From positions 22,940,001 through 23,004,000 of the forward strand of contig CM060734.1 in NCBI GenBank assembly GCA_030704615.1: a stretch of DNA of 64,000 nucleotides, given 5' to 3'. Both the position numbers and the translations under genes were made by a program. Position 1 is the stretch's first letter; every line of letters begins with the position of its first letter. Positions 46,701 through 58,568 of this stretch are shown here, one piece after another. The notes below the pieces were generated by a model. The model was not told the DNA's origin. It ran no database searches and worked only from the letters and a program-made list of their open reading frames with translations. Source of the DNA: Takakia lepidozioides. Lineage: Eukaryota > Streptophyta > Takakiopsida > Takakiales > Takakiaceae.

Positions 46701-47369
46701 TGCAATCACAATTTCTGAGTTATTCCAGTGGGGATCATTGGGTCTTACCTTCAGTGCCACCTCATATGTACCTATATGATGCAAAAGTTATGATGCAGAA
46801 GGATTCCCAACTTCGTTCATGGTTTCATTTGGCTTGGAACAATTTGACAACACATAAATTCGGCCCTGAGGATATTTTCTTTAAGGGACATGAAGCCTGG
46901 ACATACTTACACTATTCCAAAGTCGTTGGCACACCTCTCACCTATACGGATAAAGGAGTTCAGGGTGTTCACTAATTTTGCTTGCAAGCGCTTACAGCAA
47001 GTTGTACAGTTTAAACTTCCAGACATGGTGGGACCACATTGTATGCCACACATGATTCCACTTAAAGTTCGGCCGTTAAAACACTTAAGGGGGGACGAGG
47101 ATTCTAATACTATTGTTTCTTCCGAGGACTCTTTTGACATGGCAGAGGACTATGCACTTCAGATGGCAGAGAAGAAACGACGGGGATCTCCTATGCCTGA
47201 GAGGTTACCTCGTTATCAGCCAAAGGAGGGTCAGACATTTCCAGATAGTGCTCAATCATCTCCATCAGCCAGTGACAGGACTCGGGCTTGCACACGGAGT
47301 CCTTCACGAGACTCTCACCGTCAGAAGGGTGCTCGCTCACAAAGGTTTGCTAATCCCAAACAGTAAACC
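43749..47369 (+). pseudogene. Element B: pol C-terminal extension, part 2 (coiled-coil protein)
   Basis: It resumes in frame after the element A insertion (ANHTLMLCALQAFLQ, RMKRVRGMEDIRVKST) and runs in one frame to about 46,970. The final part shifts by one base (46,950-47,366, KEFRVFTNFACKRLQQ to the Ser/Arg-rich end). With part 1 the extension exceeds 1,500 codons. Residues coded by about 45,180-46,150 are heptad-like and rich in Glu, Gln and Leu (LREELKKEFEAQIATE, ITIDNVYSRIAELQEDVEGL), suggesting a long coiled coil. A globular region follows (LPNNRPIEDHHFARYWSE, GCGLYYAACFLARYH). Stops at 44027, 45440, 45557, 45680, 45851, 46214 and 46451 are all TAG except the TAA at 45557. No known enzyme motif. 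Confidence 0.7.
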
Positions 47370-47387
47370 GTGAGGACACGGCTTTTT

Positions 47388-47404
47388 GAGAGGGGGAGGG
47401 GTAA
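47388..47404 (+). promoter_or_regulatory. Element B polypurine tract
   Basis: gagagggggaggggtaa lies immediately before the 3' LTR start at 47405, and is identical in wording to the element A tract. Confidence 0.8.
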
Positions 47405-48415
47405 TGTTAGAGGGCTGCTTGGGACTTAGACGCTTTTACGGGTTCTGTGGGGTACCCTTAATTTTTGCGCAGACTGAGACCAACAGGAGCCTTAGGGGTG
47501 GCAGCAGCAGGCTTTAGGGGGATTACACAGCCCGACACATCCAGTCACAACCTGACACAGCCCGCCACAACTTTACACAGCCCGTCACAGCTTCGCACAG
47601 CCAGTCACAGCCCGCCACAGCTTTGCACAGCCAGTCACAGCCCAACACAGCTTCACACAGCCCGCAACAGCTTTACACAGCCCGTCACAGCTTCGCACAG
47701 CCAGTCACAGCCCGGCACAGCTTACACAGCCCGGCACAGCTTCGCATAGCCAGTCACAGCCCGACATAGCTTCACACAGCCTGTCGCAGTACATAGGGAA
47801 CGGTTATCATTGACAGGGAACGACTGTGAGGGAACGACATCTGCAGAGGGAACGTGTTACTTCAGGGATGACGGTTAGTTAGTTAGGTGGTTAGAACAAC
47901 TTGTGGGTAGAAAAGGAGAGCGGCAACGGGAAGGGGATCACTTCTAGAGGAGGGCGACTTGTTCAGGAGTGGAAGAAACGTAACGGAGAGCAGGAAACAG
48001 TGTAGAGGAGATGATGACTTGAATGAGGCTTAGTTCATGCAAGCTGTAGAATTATATTGTAGGGCAGATTAGAGTCACCATGGCATTGGCCTGATACCTG
48101 ATGAATCATAATTTGATACTTATACGATACAAACACACTGTGTAGAGAGACATGAGTGAAGCTGTGGAATGAATGCATGATTAACCGGAACTTAGTAGAT
48201 ACTGAAGCAATCTGATGCTTCAGTATACACGGTAAGGTAGATTGATAACATGAAGGCAAGAAAGAATACAAATAGGAAGCACAACCATGATACACTAGCT
48301 GCAGGTCATGACTGATTGTTCTGAGCGGGCTGAGTGCTTAGAGATATCCAACTCCTCTATCTTGGAGTTTCCACCTCGGATAACGAAGGGATGGGTGAGT
48401 AAAAGCCGCTCGACA
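47405..48415 (+). repeat. Element B 3' LTR
   Basis: 1011 bases, tgttagaggg to gctcgaca, the reverse complement of the element A LTRs in sequence. It includes a cacagcccgtcacagc minisatellite (47,525-47,790). The element's 5' LTR is not present in the window, because its 5' side is replaced by rearranged RT sequence at 32,265. Confidence 0.88.
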
Positions 48416-48529
48416 GATCCCCCTAGTGAGGTTTGCACACTGACCCCCCCACAAAACTTTGACAACACCAATCCCCTAAATGAATTTTGTAGACATTGTT
48501 CCCCCCAGTAAAACTTTCAAAACACTGAT
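48416..48529. other. Spacer between element B and the chromovirus array
   Basis: 114 bases with C-runs (gacccccccac, gttccccccag); nothing recognised. Confidence 0.4.
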
Positions 48530-50046
48530 TGTCGCGCACCTCACTTTGGTAAGCGCCCCTTCAAGTCATAGTTACTCGCTTTGATGTGCGCGCCTAACTC
48601 CCAAACTGGCCGCCGGACCAACTCGGAGCTTCGGCTGCTCACCGGGACATAACGGTCCCCCTTTGCTCCTCCACAAGACCCTCGCTCTCTTTGGGCCTAG
48701 TGGAAATTCCCTTTGGTTGTTGGCAGTCCGGAACAACTCCCCACACCTTGGTTGCTTTCCGGCTCCTGTGACTATCCGCGGGGGTTTCACAAACAACCCA
48801 GTCATTATATGGCGAACCACCACGAAGACCCTCGATTCCCAGTGATGAGTCGCGGTGAGTCAAGGTCCACCCACCACGGCCCCATTGGACCGTGATGAGT
48901 CCCAAGACTCCCCACGACTCCCACTACAAGGTCTCCGCCCCATGGTGAGTCCTATGTCACCTCCACTAAGACCCACTAAGCTACCACCACCCCTCGTGGA
49001 CCCACCCCCACCGCAACCCAGTGTGCGGGGCTCCACCTAGTGAGTGTCTCCGCCTCCTTGAGTGCCTTGGGCACTCAAGGGTGCTTCAGCCCCCGTACCT
49101 ATTGTTGCCACTGCCCCCACCACAGGGGCAGCCCCTCTTGTGTCCCGACCCCCTGCCCTCAAGGCAAGGGGCCGCGACACACACCCCTACCAACAGGAAG
49201 TCGTCGACTCGTCCGTTTTGTAGAAACTACCATCCAAGTTGTGGCGTCCCACATCAAGGAGTTTGTTTCCGTACCATGGCGTCCCATTGCAAAGAACCAA
49301 ACCCCCACTTGACTCTACTCTCCACTAGCTAGTTTAGCCGACTTCCTCCAAGTCCCGGCCAAGGGTGGAGCCTTTCAAGCTCCACCCAGTGCACTCTTCT
49401 TGGCCCACTTCAAGGCCAAGGAACGATCCTCCCCGAGGATCGAATCGCCTTACTGCAACAACATTGCTTGCGACCGCTCATGATGCCGCTTTTGGCATCA
49501 CCTTGAGCAAGGGTTCACCTTGAAACCCTTTTTGACTAGGAAGATAACCTTGAACCAACCGCGTGCCCCAATCACTACAATTGGGTCCGCCTTGGAATGC
49601 TGGCCTGAGGTACGAGAACACGCCGAAGCCGCACTACGACTTTGTCCCGAGGTTACACGATTAATTATAGTACGTGAACGGAAGCACGTAGCTTCCGTGT
49701 TAATCCGCACTACAAGACAACCCCCTCGGTAGCGCAGTTATAGTACGTGCACGCGCCAGGTGCGTACTAGCACGTGAACTCCCAAAGAAGGCGCAAGTTT
49801 CCTTGCCCCTTGGATGGGAGTCACCCGATTTCGGCACTGCGCAAACACACGATTAATCCAATTTACCTCTCCCACTTTTGTAAGCTAGCATGCATTCTAC
49901 ACACTAGCCAACCATACCATGCATCACCATTCCAAAGAAAATAAGAAGCACAACATTTGGAAACCATTTCATTTATAAACAAAATTTGTGCAACACAAGT
50001 TTTTGCAGTCGGATTCCTGAGCTAGCTAAGCCGGACTAAGCATGCA
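48530..50046 (-). repeat. Chromovirus LTR (left, D1 3' LTR)
   Basis: 1517 bases, tgtcgcgcac to agcatgca on the plus strand (TGCATGC...GCGCGACA on the element strand). A polypurine tract gtgggggaggaaa (50047-50059, element strand) is adjacent. It contains a perfect hairpin ccttgagtgccttgggcact+caagg near 49,056. Confidence 0.85.
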
Positions 50047-50146
50047 TTTCCTCCCCCACGATCCAAAGTTGATGTCCCCATCAACGCTTCTTCCGCTTCT
50101 GAGGTCGCCTTTCGAAAGCTGCGACCACCTCGGATGCGTTTCCCAT

Positions 50147-50425
50147 TTATGAGGCACGCACCCAAGTTGCCTCCACTTGATGATAGCCCTTCCATTTCAC
50201 GAGATACTCCGTTTCTCGATTCTTGAACCTCCTCGACTTAAGCACTGCCTCCACCTCGTACTCAGGTTCATTTTCATGATCCAACAACACAAGTGGCGGA
50301 CGCAATATTTGATGCCGATTCGGACGCGCTTCATCTTTGAAGTAAGGCTTCAAAAGGGAGACGTGGAATACCGGATGCACCTTGCTGTTTGCCGGCAGCT
50401 CCAACTCATACACATCCTCATTCAT
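50147..50425 (-). pseudogene. D1 chromodomain (integrase C-terminus)
   Basis: VHPVFHVSLLKPYF is followed by the chromodomain EYEVEAVLKSRRFKNRETEY, LVKWKGY and ATW, with the aromatic residues typical of chromovirus chromodomains. Such domains bind methylated histone H3 and direct integration. The frame ends soon after (WVRAS stop), shorter than the D2 copy. Confidence 0.85.
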
Positions 50426-50492
50426 AACTTCCGGATGTTGATCTATAATATATTATTCCACATCGATGAAAAGTCTTAGAGGCAAATGAAAG

Positions 50493-51610
50493 CTAGCTTT
50501 TCATCCATCCATACGGAGGTACGAACTTCGGACTCACTTCCGGAGGTAGTCGAAAATTATTGATGTTCAACCAGACCTCCGTGTCTGCCTCAAACTTAAC
50601 TTCCCTCCGCTTCCGATTTGCCTGCTGTTCATACCGTTTCCTAGCTTTGGCAATGTTGTACTTTGCGAGCTCCAACAAACGCTCGCGTTCTTCCAGCACC
50701 GCTGCTGCTGCCGGTTCCTCAACGTCCTGGGCGGCCCAACTTGTCGGCACCAGAGGTGCTTTTCCATAGACCAATACGAAAGGGGAAACTCCCATTGCGG
50801 AGTATTTTGTGTTATTATAACAGAACTCTACCGCATCCAAGTGCTCCACCCAGTCTGATTGGTCTGCCGACACATAATTTCGTAAGATCTGCTTCACCAC
50901 GGAATTCACTCTTTCCGTTTGGCCGTCCGTCGTAGGTCGGAAGGCGGTGCTCATCTTGAGCCTCGTCCCCATTTTCTTCCAAAGTGCCCTCAAAAATTTA
51001 CTTGTAAACTTTGGATCGCGGTCCGAGACAATATCCCTCGGAAGTCCATGATGCTTGAAGACGTGGGCGAAGTAAAGTCGCCCCGTCTCCTGCGTCGTTG
51101 CCGTCTCCTTGGTGGGAAATGAAATGGCCCATTTTACTAAACCTATCCACCACCACCATGATTACATGGAATCCTTTTGACAGCGGCATAGCAGTCATGA
51201 AATCCATCGAGACACTTTCCCAAGACCCCTCTGGAAGCGGCAAGGGTTGTAACAGGCCCGCTTGCTTTTTGTACTCGCTCCGGTTTTGTTGGCATGTGGT
51301 GCATGTCTTGACATACTCCTCGGCCTCCTCCCTCAGTTTGGGCCAGAATATTCTTTCTTCAAGAGTGCCACGGTGCGCTTGGCTCCGCCGTGGCCCGCAA
51401 GCGGGCCATCGTGACATTCTCTCAAGAGACTACTCTGATCCCTCCCTTCGGCACGTAGAGACGTTTTTGCTTGTACCGGAGCAGTCTATTGTGCAAGTGG
51501 AACTGCGATTTAACCCCCAACCTCAAGTCCTGCATTACGGCCTTCGCCATCTCATCCTTTCGGTAAGCCTTCCGGATCTTCCTTTGGAGCGCCGTCTCGC
51601 CCCTGTACAC
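50493..51610 (-). pseudogene. D1 integrase (broken)
   Basis: 51610-51422 is the linker ([20 protein letters not shown]). 51417-50998 has the zinc domain (HRGTLEERIFWPKL, TCTTCQQNR) and the start of the core (SMDFMTAMP). 50993-50493 holds the last part of the core (STAFRPTTDGQTERVNSVVK) and the C-terminal region up to PPEVSPKFVPPYG. Frameshifts near 51,110 and 50,995 and a small rearrangement near 50,500 inactivate it. Confidence 0.8.
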
Positions 51611-51656
51611 GCAAACTTCGAAGTATCAGTAATAATTCAAGAGATCTGTCAGAGTG

Positions 51657-52367
51657 CTAATGCAACTTATGGGCTCGGGCCAATGTTTTCAAGTACACCA
51701 AGATGTCGTCGATGTACACGATCACAAAGTCATCCAACCACTCCTGGAAAAGGCTGTTCATTAGCGTGCTAAAGGTCGCGGGTGCATTGGTGAGCCCAAA
51801 AGGCATCACCAAGAACTCATATGAACCATGTCTTGTCCTGCATGCGGTCCTCTCCTCATCTCCTTCCGCCACTCGGATTTGATGGTAACCTGCACGCAAA
51901 TCGATCCGACTGAAATACTTTGCTCCTGCCAACCGATCGAAGAGGTCGTCGATCCTTGGCAAAGGGTACCGGTTTTTGATAGTCACCTTATTCAGAGCCT
52001 TGTAATCGACACACATCCGCAGCGTCCTATCCTTCTTGTCTGCGAATAGCACCGGGCCTCCATAAGGTAACTTACTCGCCCGGATGTACCCCTTTGACAT
52101 TAGATCCTTGAGCTGGGCCTTCAGCTCGACCAACTCTCTATGGCTCAACCGGTAGGGTGCCTTGGCAGGCGGCTCCGATCCTGGTATCACCTCTATCTTG
52201 TGGTCAACTCCTCTTCGCGGTGGAAAGCAGCTTGGTAAATCCTCCGGCATCACATCCTGGTATTTCTCCAGGATCCTCTTGATCCAATCTGGGCTTGGCT
52301 CCCTATCGACTTCTCCTTCCACTTGTCTTACGTAAAGCAAAAACTGGGGTTCGTGTGGTTCCTCCAC
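51657..52367 (-). pseudogene. D1 reverse transcriptase (RNase H deleted)
   Basis: [69 protein letters not shown] and an intact catalytic [10 protein letters not shown]. The frame then breaks ([12 protein letters not shown]) and the thumb, connection and RNase H are missing, joining directly to the integrase linker near 51,650. Confidence 0.88.
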
Positions 52368-54011
52368 GGCCCACTCCTTTGCTGTCAGCAGGTTTATTCA
52401 CCCTCCCACTCGGTTGGGCGTTTCCGACACTTCGTAAAACTTCGCCACCATCCCCACACGGTAGCGTGACTACTCTCTTGCGGCCATCTACGACGGCTCC
52501 GGATTTGCTCAAAAAGGTCATTCCCAAAATGAGATCCACTCCATCGATCTCACAAACGGTGAAGTTCTCACGTCCCTCCCAACTCCCCAGCTGAAGAGGA
52601 ATATCGAACGTCAACCTCGTCGCCAGTTGTAGTTCTTTTTTGGCAGAACGCACTTCAATAGAGGCCCCCACATCACTTGTCGGGAGCCCCAGCTTCCGTG
52701 CCGTTGCCGGTGTATGAAGGAGTGCGACGCTCCTGTGTCCAACAACAACGACACGTTAGTTCCGGAAATTATCCCACTCACGAACATTAACTGACTCCCT
52801 TTACGAAAGGGGCCAATCTCCAGATACAACTCACAAGAGTAGTTGCCTACCTTGCAAGTCTTGGCGACCACCGCTTCCACCAAGCGGCTGATGGAATCTT
52901 CGGACAGCTTCGTGGTCGCCCGAGTCATGTTCAATTGTCGGGGTTTTGCGCACTTCTTGGCCATGTGCCCGGGCTCCCCGCAATTAAAGCACAATCCATC
53001 GAAGGTCACCTTCTGTCCGCCATAAGCCGCCGCACCTGATTTTCTTTTCGGAGCACCGGGTGCCACCAAGACATGTGAAGGCCCTCCCTTTGATTTCCAT
53101 GTGCCATTGTTGCCGCGTGGCCTATCCCATTTCTTTTGCGGTCGGAAAGAGTCACCCTCCCGCTGGGTCTTCTTGTGGTTCAGCTCCGTACGGCCTTGTC
53201 TTTTGCCCCTAGGGACATCCGAGAAACATTCAGCCCTTTCAATTGCCTCGTTCAAAGTCTTAGGTGGCTTCTCTTCCAACTTCCGCCTAGCCCATGGGAC
53301 CAGTCCCGCCACAAAGTTGAAGACCATTTCTGGTTCTGCCATATCCGCGACTTCGAGCAACAACACATTGAAAGCCTAAACATATCCCCAAATGTCATCC
53401 GATTGCTTCAGATTCCTCATCTCGTCCCGGACAAGCCATGACGCGTTGAGGGGCACAAACTGTCTTTTCATAGGTTCCTTGAACCCACTCCAGCTCAAGG
53501 TTTCTGGGTTTGGACCTTGGTCATGAAGGCGTTTCTGCCACCATTGTTGAGCATAGCCCCTCAAATAAGTGGGAGCCACTTCCACCCGATCCTTGTTACT
53601 CAATTTGGCCGCCCATAAGTACTACTCTAGCTCCAAGAGCCAGGTGTTGAGTGCTTTCTGATTTCGGACGCCCTCGAAGGTGCCGGGTTCCTTAGGCTTC
53701 ACCTTAAACTTTGCCTTAGTGGAAGTGGCATTAGCCGCCCTCAACACGTCTTTCAACGTCGCGCCAAACTCCGCCAACAACCCTTCCCAAAAGGCTGCTG
53801 GCATGGGAGGCATCTGTTGGTCAGGCGGAGCTACTGGGAAGTCCTCGGGCTCCGACTCCCAAAATTCCTCCCGTTCTTGAGTGGCCTCACTTTCAGAAGC
53901 ATGAATCGCCTCTTCCGATTGCCGCTTCGGTGACACGTCGCCCCCACCGGGCTCACCATAATCATCATCTTTCGGGCCGTTCCGCTTTCGCTTTGTCTTG
54001 CCCGACCCCAT
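52303..54011 (-). pseudogene. D1 Gag and protease
   Basis: ATG at 54011 (MGSGKTKRKRNG). The Gag core includes DRVEVAPTYLRGYAQQWW and PKTLNEAIERAECFSDVP, followed by one zinc knuckle CFNCGEPGHMAKKC. The protease has SLLLDTGASHSFI (DTG intact) and, after a frameshift near 52,650, VDLILGMTFLSKSGAVVD. A TAG near 53,374 lies where related copies have Gln (GYVQAFN), and another lies near 53,620. Confidence 0.85.
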
Positions 54012-54052
54012 GATGAGGCCGATCTCAAGGACGATTGCGTACTGAACTCTAA

Positions 54053-54064
54053 GCTCTGATACCA
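54053..54064 (-). promoter_or_regulatory. Primer-binding site, initiator-Met tRNA type (D1)
   Basis: The element strand reads tggtatcagagc two bases inside the LTR end, the classical complement of the plant initiator-Met tRNA 3' end. Identical sites lie at 55878-55889 and 61788-61799. Confidence 0.85.
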
Positions 54065-54066
54065 AG

Positions 54067-54662
54067 TGTCGCGCACCTCACTTCGGTAAGCTCCCCTTCA
54101 AGTCATAGTTACTCACTTTGATGCACGCGCCTAACTCCCAAACTGGCCGCCGGGCCAACTCGGAGCTTCGGCTGCTCACCGGGACATAACGGTCCCCCTT
54201 TGCTCCTCCACAAGACCCTCGCTCACTTTGGGCCTAGTGGAAATTCCCTTTGGTTGTTGGCAGTCCGGAACAGCTCCCCACACCTTGGTCGCTTTCCGGC
54301 TTGCACACTTACTCACTAGTTTCTGGTCACCAACGGGCTTGCACCGTTCTCGGGGTTACTATATACTTCTGTGACTGTCCGCGAGGGTTTCACAAATAAG
54401 CCAGTCATTTTATGGCGAACCACCACGAAGACCCTCGATTCCCAGTGATGAGTCACGGTGAGTCTTGGCCCACCCACCACGGCCCCATTGGACCGTGATG
54501 AGTCCCAAGACTCCCCACGACTCCCACTACAAGGTCTCCGCCCCATGGTGGGTCTTATGCCACCCCCACTAAGACCCACTAAGCTACCACCACCCCTCGT
54601 GGACCCACCCCCACCGCAACCCGGTGTGCGGGGCTCCACCTAGTGAGCGCCTCCGCCTCCTT
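54067..54662 (-). repeat. Partial chromovirus LTR
   Basis: About 596 bases matching the start (plus-strand left part) of 48530-50046. It is cut off near 54,662, where gag sequence of another copy begins (cttgtaactgactaccttgc). It served as the D1 5' LTR. Confidence 0.8.
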
Positions 54663-54663
54663 G

Positions 54664-55854
54664 TAACTGACTACCTTGCAAGTCTTGGCGACCACCGCTT
54701 CCACCAAGCGGCTGATGGAATCTTCGGACAGCTTCGTGGTCGCCCGAGTCATTTTCAATTGTTGGGGTTTCGCGCACTTCTTGGCCATGTGCCCTGGCTC
54801 CCCGCAATTAAAGCACACTCCATCGAAGGTCGCCTTCTATCCGCCATAAGCCGCCGCACGTGATTTTCCTTTCGGAGCACCGAGTGCCGCCTTGACGTGT
54901 GAAGGCCCTCCCTTCGATTTCCATGTGCCATTGTCGCCGCGTGGCCTATCCCACTTCTTTTCCGGTCGGAAGGAGTCACCCTCCCGCCGGGCCTTCTTGT
55001 GGTTCAGCTCCGTACGGCCTTGTCTTTCGCCCCTAGGGACATCCGAGAAACATTCAGCCCTTTCAATTGCCTCGTTCAAAGTCTTAGGTGGCTTCTCTTC
55101 CAACTTCCGCCTGGCCCATGGGGCCAGTCCCGCCACAAAGTTGAAGACCATTTCTGGTTCCGCCATATCCGCGACTTTGAGCAGTAGCACATTGAAAGCC
55201 TGAACATATCCACGAATGTCATCCGTTTGCTTCAAATTTCTCTTCTTGTCTCGGGCGAGCCAGGACGCGTTGAGGGGCACAAACTGTTTCTTCATTAGTT
55301 CCTTGAACCCACTCCAGCTCAAGGTCTCTCGCTCTAGCCCTTGGTCGTGAAGACGTTTCTACCACCATTGTTGAGCATAACCCCTCAAATAGGTGGGTGC
55401 CACTTCCACCCGATCCTCGTCAGTCAACTTGGCCGCTCGGAAGTACTGCTCTAGCTTCAAGAGCTAGGTGTTGAGTGCCTTCCGATTTTGGACGCCCTCG
55501 AAGGTGTCGGGTTCCTTAGGCTTCACCTTAAACTTTGCCTTAGTAGAAGTGGTGTTGGCAGCTTTCATTACGTCCTTCAGTGTCCCGCCAAACTGTGCAA
55601 GTAGCCCTTCCCAAAAGGCTGCCGGCATGGGAGGCATTTGTTGGTCTGACGGAACCATTGGGGAGTCCTCGGGCTCCGTCCCCTCAAATTCCTCCCGCTC
55701 TCGAGCGGCCTTGCTATCAGAAGCATAAATTGCCTCTTCCAGTTGCCGCTTCGGTGACACGTCACCCCCACCGGGCTCACCGGGATCATCATCTTTCGGG
55801 CCGTTCCGCTTTCGCTTTGTCTTGCCCGACCCCATGATGAGGTCGATCTCAAAG
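54664..55854 (-). pseudogene. Isolated chromovirus gag fragment
   Basis: Starts at an ATG near 55,834 (MGSGKTKRKRNG) and covers the Gag core (PKTLNEAIERAECFSDVP) to the knuckle CFNCGEPGHMAKKC and RLVEAVVAKTCKV, where it stops at the partial LTR. TAGs near 55,361 (QQWW-stop-KRLHD) and 54,834 (YGG-stop-KATFD) replace Gln seen in D1/D2, and one near 55,470 replaces Trp. Confidence 0.8.
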
Positions 55855-55890
55855 ACGATCGCGTACTGAACTCTAAGCTCTGATACCAAG

Positions 55891-57626
55891 TGTCGTGCCC
55901 CTCCCTTCGGTAAACTCCCCCTCAAGTCATAGTTACTCGCTTTGATGCGCGTGCCTAACTCCCAAACTGGCCACCGGGCCAACTCGGAGCTTCGGCTGCT
56001 CACCGGGACATAACGGTCCCCCTTTGCTCCTCCACGAGACCCTGGCACACTTTGGGTCTAGTGGAAATTCCCTTTGGTTGTTGGCAGTTCGGAACAGCTC
56101 CCCACACCTTGGTCGCTTTCCGGCTCGCACGCTTACTCACTAGTTTTTGGTCACCAACGGGCTTGCACCGTTCTTGGGGCTACTACTCCCTATATACATT
56201 TCTGTTACTATCCACGGGGGTTTCACAAACACCACAGTCCTTTTATGGCGAACCACCATTGAGATCCTTGATTCCCGGTGATGAGTCGCGGTGAGTCTCG
56301 GCCCACCCACCACGGCCCCAATGGACCGTGATGAGTCCCAAGACTCCCCACGACTCCCACCACAAGGTCTCAACCCCATGGTGAGTCCTATGCCACCCCC
56401 ACTAGGACCCACTAAAGCTACCACCACCCCTTGTGGAACCACCCCCACCGCAACTCGGTGTGTGGGGCTCCACTTAGTGAGCGCCTCCACCTCCTTGAGT
56501 GCCTTGGGCACTCAAGGGTGCTTCAGCCCCTATACCTATTGTTGCCACTGCCCCCACCACAGGGGCAGCCCCTCTTGTGTCCCAACCCCCTGCCCTCAAG
56601 GCAAAGGGCCGCGATAGTGGGGCTCCACCTAGTGAGCGCCACCGCCTCCTTGAGTGCCTTGGGCACTCAAGGGTGCTTCACCCCCTTTCCGATTTGCTGC
56701 CGCTGCCCCCACCACAGGGGCAGCCCCTCTTGTGTCCCCACCCCCTGCCGCAACACACACCCCTACCAATGAGGCGTCAATGTCATCGACTTGTCCTTTT
56801 TTTGTGGAAACTAACATCCAAGTTGTGGCGTCCCACCTCAAGGAGTTTGTTTCCGTACCATGGCGTCCCATGGCAAAGAACCAAACCCCCACTTGACTAT
56901 ACTCTCCACTAGCTAGTTTGGCCGACTTCCTCCAAGTCCCGGCCAAGGGTGGAGCCTCTCAAGCTCCACCCAGTGCACTCTTCTTGGCCCACTTCAAGGC
57001 CAAGGAACGATCCTCCCCGAGGATCAAATTGCCTTACTACAACAACATTGTTTGCGACCACTCATGATGCCGCTTTTTGGCATCACCTTGAGCAAGGGTT
57101 CACCTTGAACCCTTTTTTAGTAGGAAGATAACCTTGAACTAGCCGTGCGCCCCAATCACTACAATTGGGTCCGCATTGGATTGCTGGCCTGAAGTACGGG
57201 AACATGCCGAAGCCGCACTACGACTTCGTCCCGAGGCTACACGATTATAGTACGTGAACGGAAGCACGTAGCTTCCGCGTTAGCCCGCACTACAAGGCAA
57301 CCCCCTTGGTAGCAAAGTTATAGTACGTAAACACGCCAGGTGCGCACTAGCACGTGAACTCCCAAAGAAGGCACAAGTTTCCTTACCCCTTGGATGGGAG
57401 TCACCCGATTTCAGCACTGCGCAAACACATGATTAATCCACTTTACCTCTCCCAATTTTGTAAGCTAGCATGCATTCTACACACTAGCCAACCATACCAT
57501 GCATCACCATTCCAAACGAAATAGACAGCACAATATTTGAAAATCATTTCATTTATAAACAAAAATTTTACAACATAAGTTTTTGCAATCGGATTCCTGA
57601 GCTAGCTAAGCCGGACTAACCATGCA
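55891..57626 (-). repeat. Chromovirus LTR (middle)
   Basis: 1736 bases, tgtcgtgccc to accatgca on the plus strand. It is longer than the left LTR, mainly because of a roughly 150-base tandem duplication at about 56,460-56,760 that repeats the ccttgagtgccttgggcact hairpin. It is the 3' LTR of D2 and also the 5' LTR of the gag fragment. Confidence 0.85.
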
Positions 57627-57660
57627 TTTCCTCCCCCACAATCCAAGGTTGATGTCCCCA

Positions 57661-58556
57661 TCAACGCTTCTTCCGCTTTTGAGGTCGCCCTTCGAAAGCT
57701 GCAACCGCCTCGGATGCATTTCCCATTTCTGAGGCACGCACCCAAGTTGCCTCCACTTGATGATAGTCGTTCCATTTCATGAGATACTCCGTTTCTTGAT
57801 TCTTGAACCTCCTCAATCTAAGCACTGCCTCCACCTCATACTCAGGTTCATTTTCATGATCCAACAACACAGGTGGCGGACGCAACACTTGATGCCAATT
57901 CGGACGCGCTTCATCTTTGAAGTAAGGCTTCAAAAGGGAAACGTGGAATACCGGATGCACCTTGCTATTTGCCGACTGAATTCATACACATCCTCATTCA
58001 TAATCTTCCGGATGCGGAAGGGCCCCGCATACGGAGGTACAAACTTCGGACTCACTTCCGGAGGTAGTAAAAAATTCTTGATGTTCAACCAGACCTCTGT
58101 GCCTGCCTCAAACTTAACTTCCCTCCGCTTCCGATTTACCTGCCGTTCATACTGTTTCCTAGCTTTGGCAATGTTGTACTTTGCGAGTTCCAACAAACGC
58201 TCGCGTTCTTCCAGCACTGCTGCTGCTGTCGGCTCCTCACCATCCTGGGCGGCCCAACTTGTCGGCACCAAAGGTGCGTTTCCATAGACCAATACGAAAG
58301 GGGAAACTCCCGTTGCGGAGTGTTGTGTGTTATTATAACAGAACTCTACCGCATCCAAGTGCTCCACCAAGTCCGACTGGTCTGCCGACACATAATTCTG
58401 CAAGATCTGCTTCACCACGAAGTTCACTATTTCCGTTTGGCGGTCCGTTGTAGGTCGGAAGGCCGTGCTCATCTTGAGCCTCGTCCCCATCTTCTTCCAA
58501 AGTCCCTTCGGCACGTAGAGACGCTTTTGCTTGTACCGGAGCAGTCCATTGTGCAA
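57661..58556 (-). pseudogene. D2 integrase C-terminal part and chromodomain
   Basis: 58556-57930 joins the pre-integrase segment (LLRYKQKRLYVPKG) directly to LWKKMGTRLKMSTAFRP, so the zinc domain and the first two catalytic residues are deleted. The rest of the core and the C-terminal FVPPYAGPFRIRKI follow. A frameshift near 57,965 leads to VFHVSLLKPYF and the chromodomain (EYEVEAVLRLRRFKNQETEY, LMKWNDYH), ending in a basic RPQKRKKR tail. Confidence 0.85.
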
Positions 58557-58568
58557 GTGGAACTACGA

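Noticed and set aside
32266-47369. Alternative genetic code with TAG = Gln
   Set aside because: TAG at Gln positions is striking, but the SEC14 frame terminates with TAG at its expected end, and the affected frames are all in decaying transposons that also carry frameshifts.
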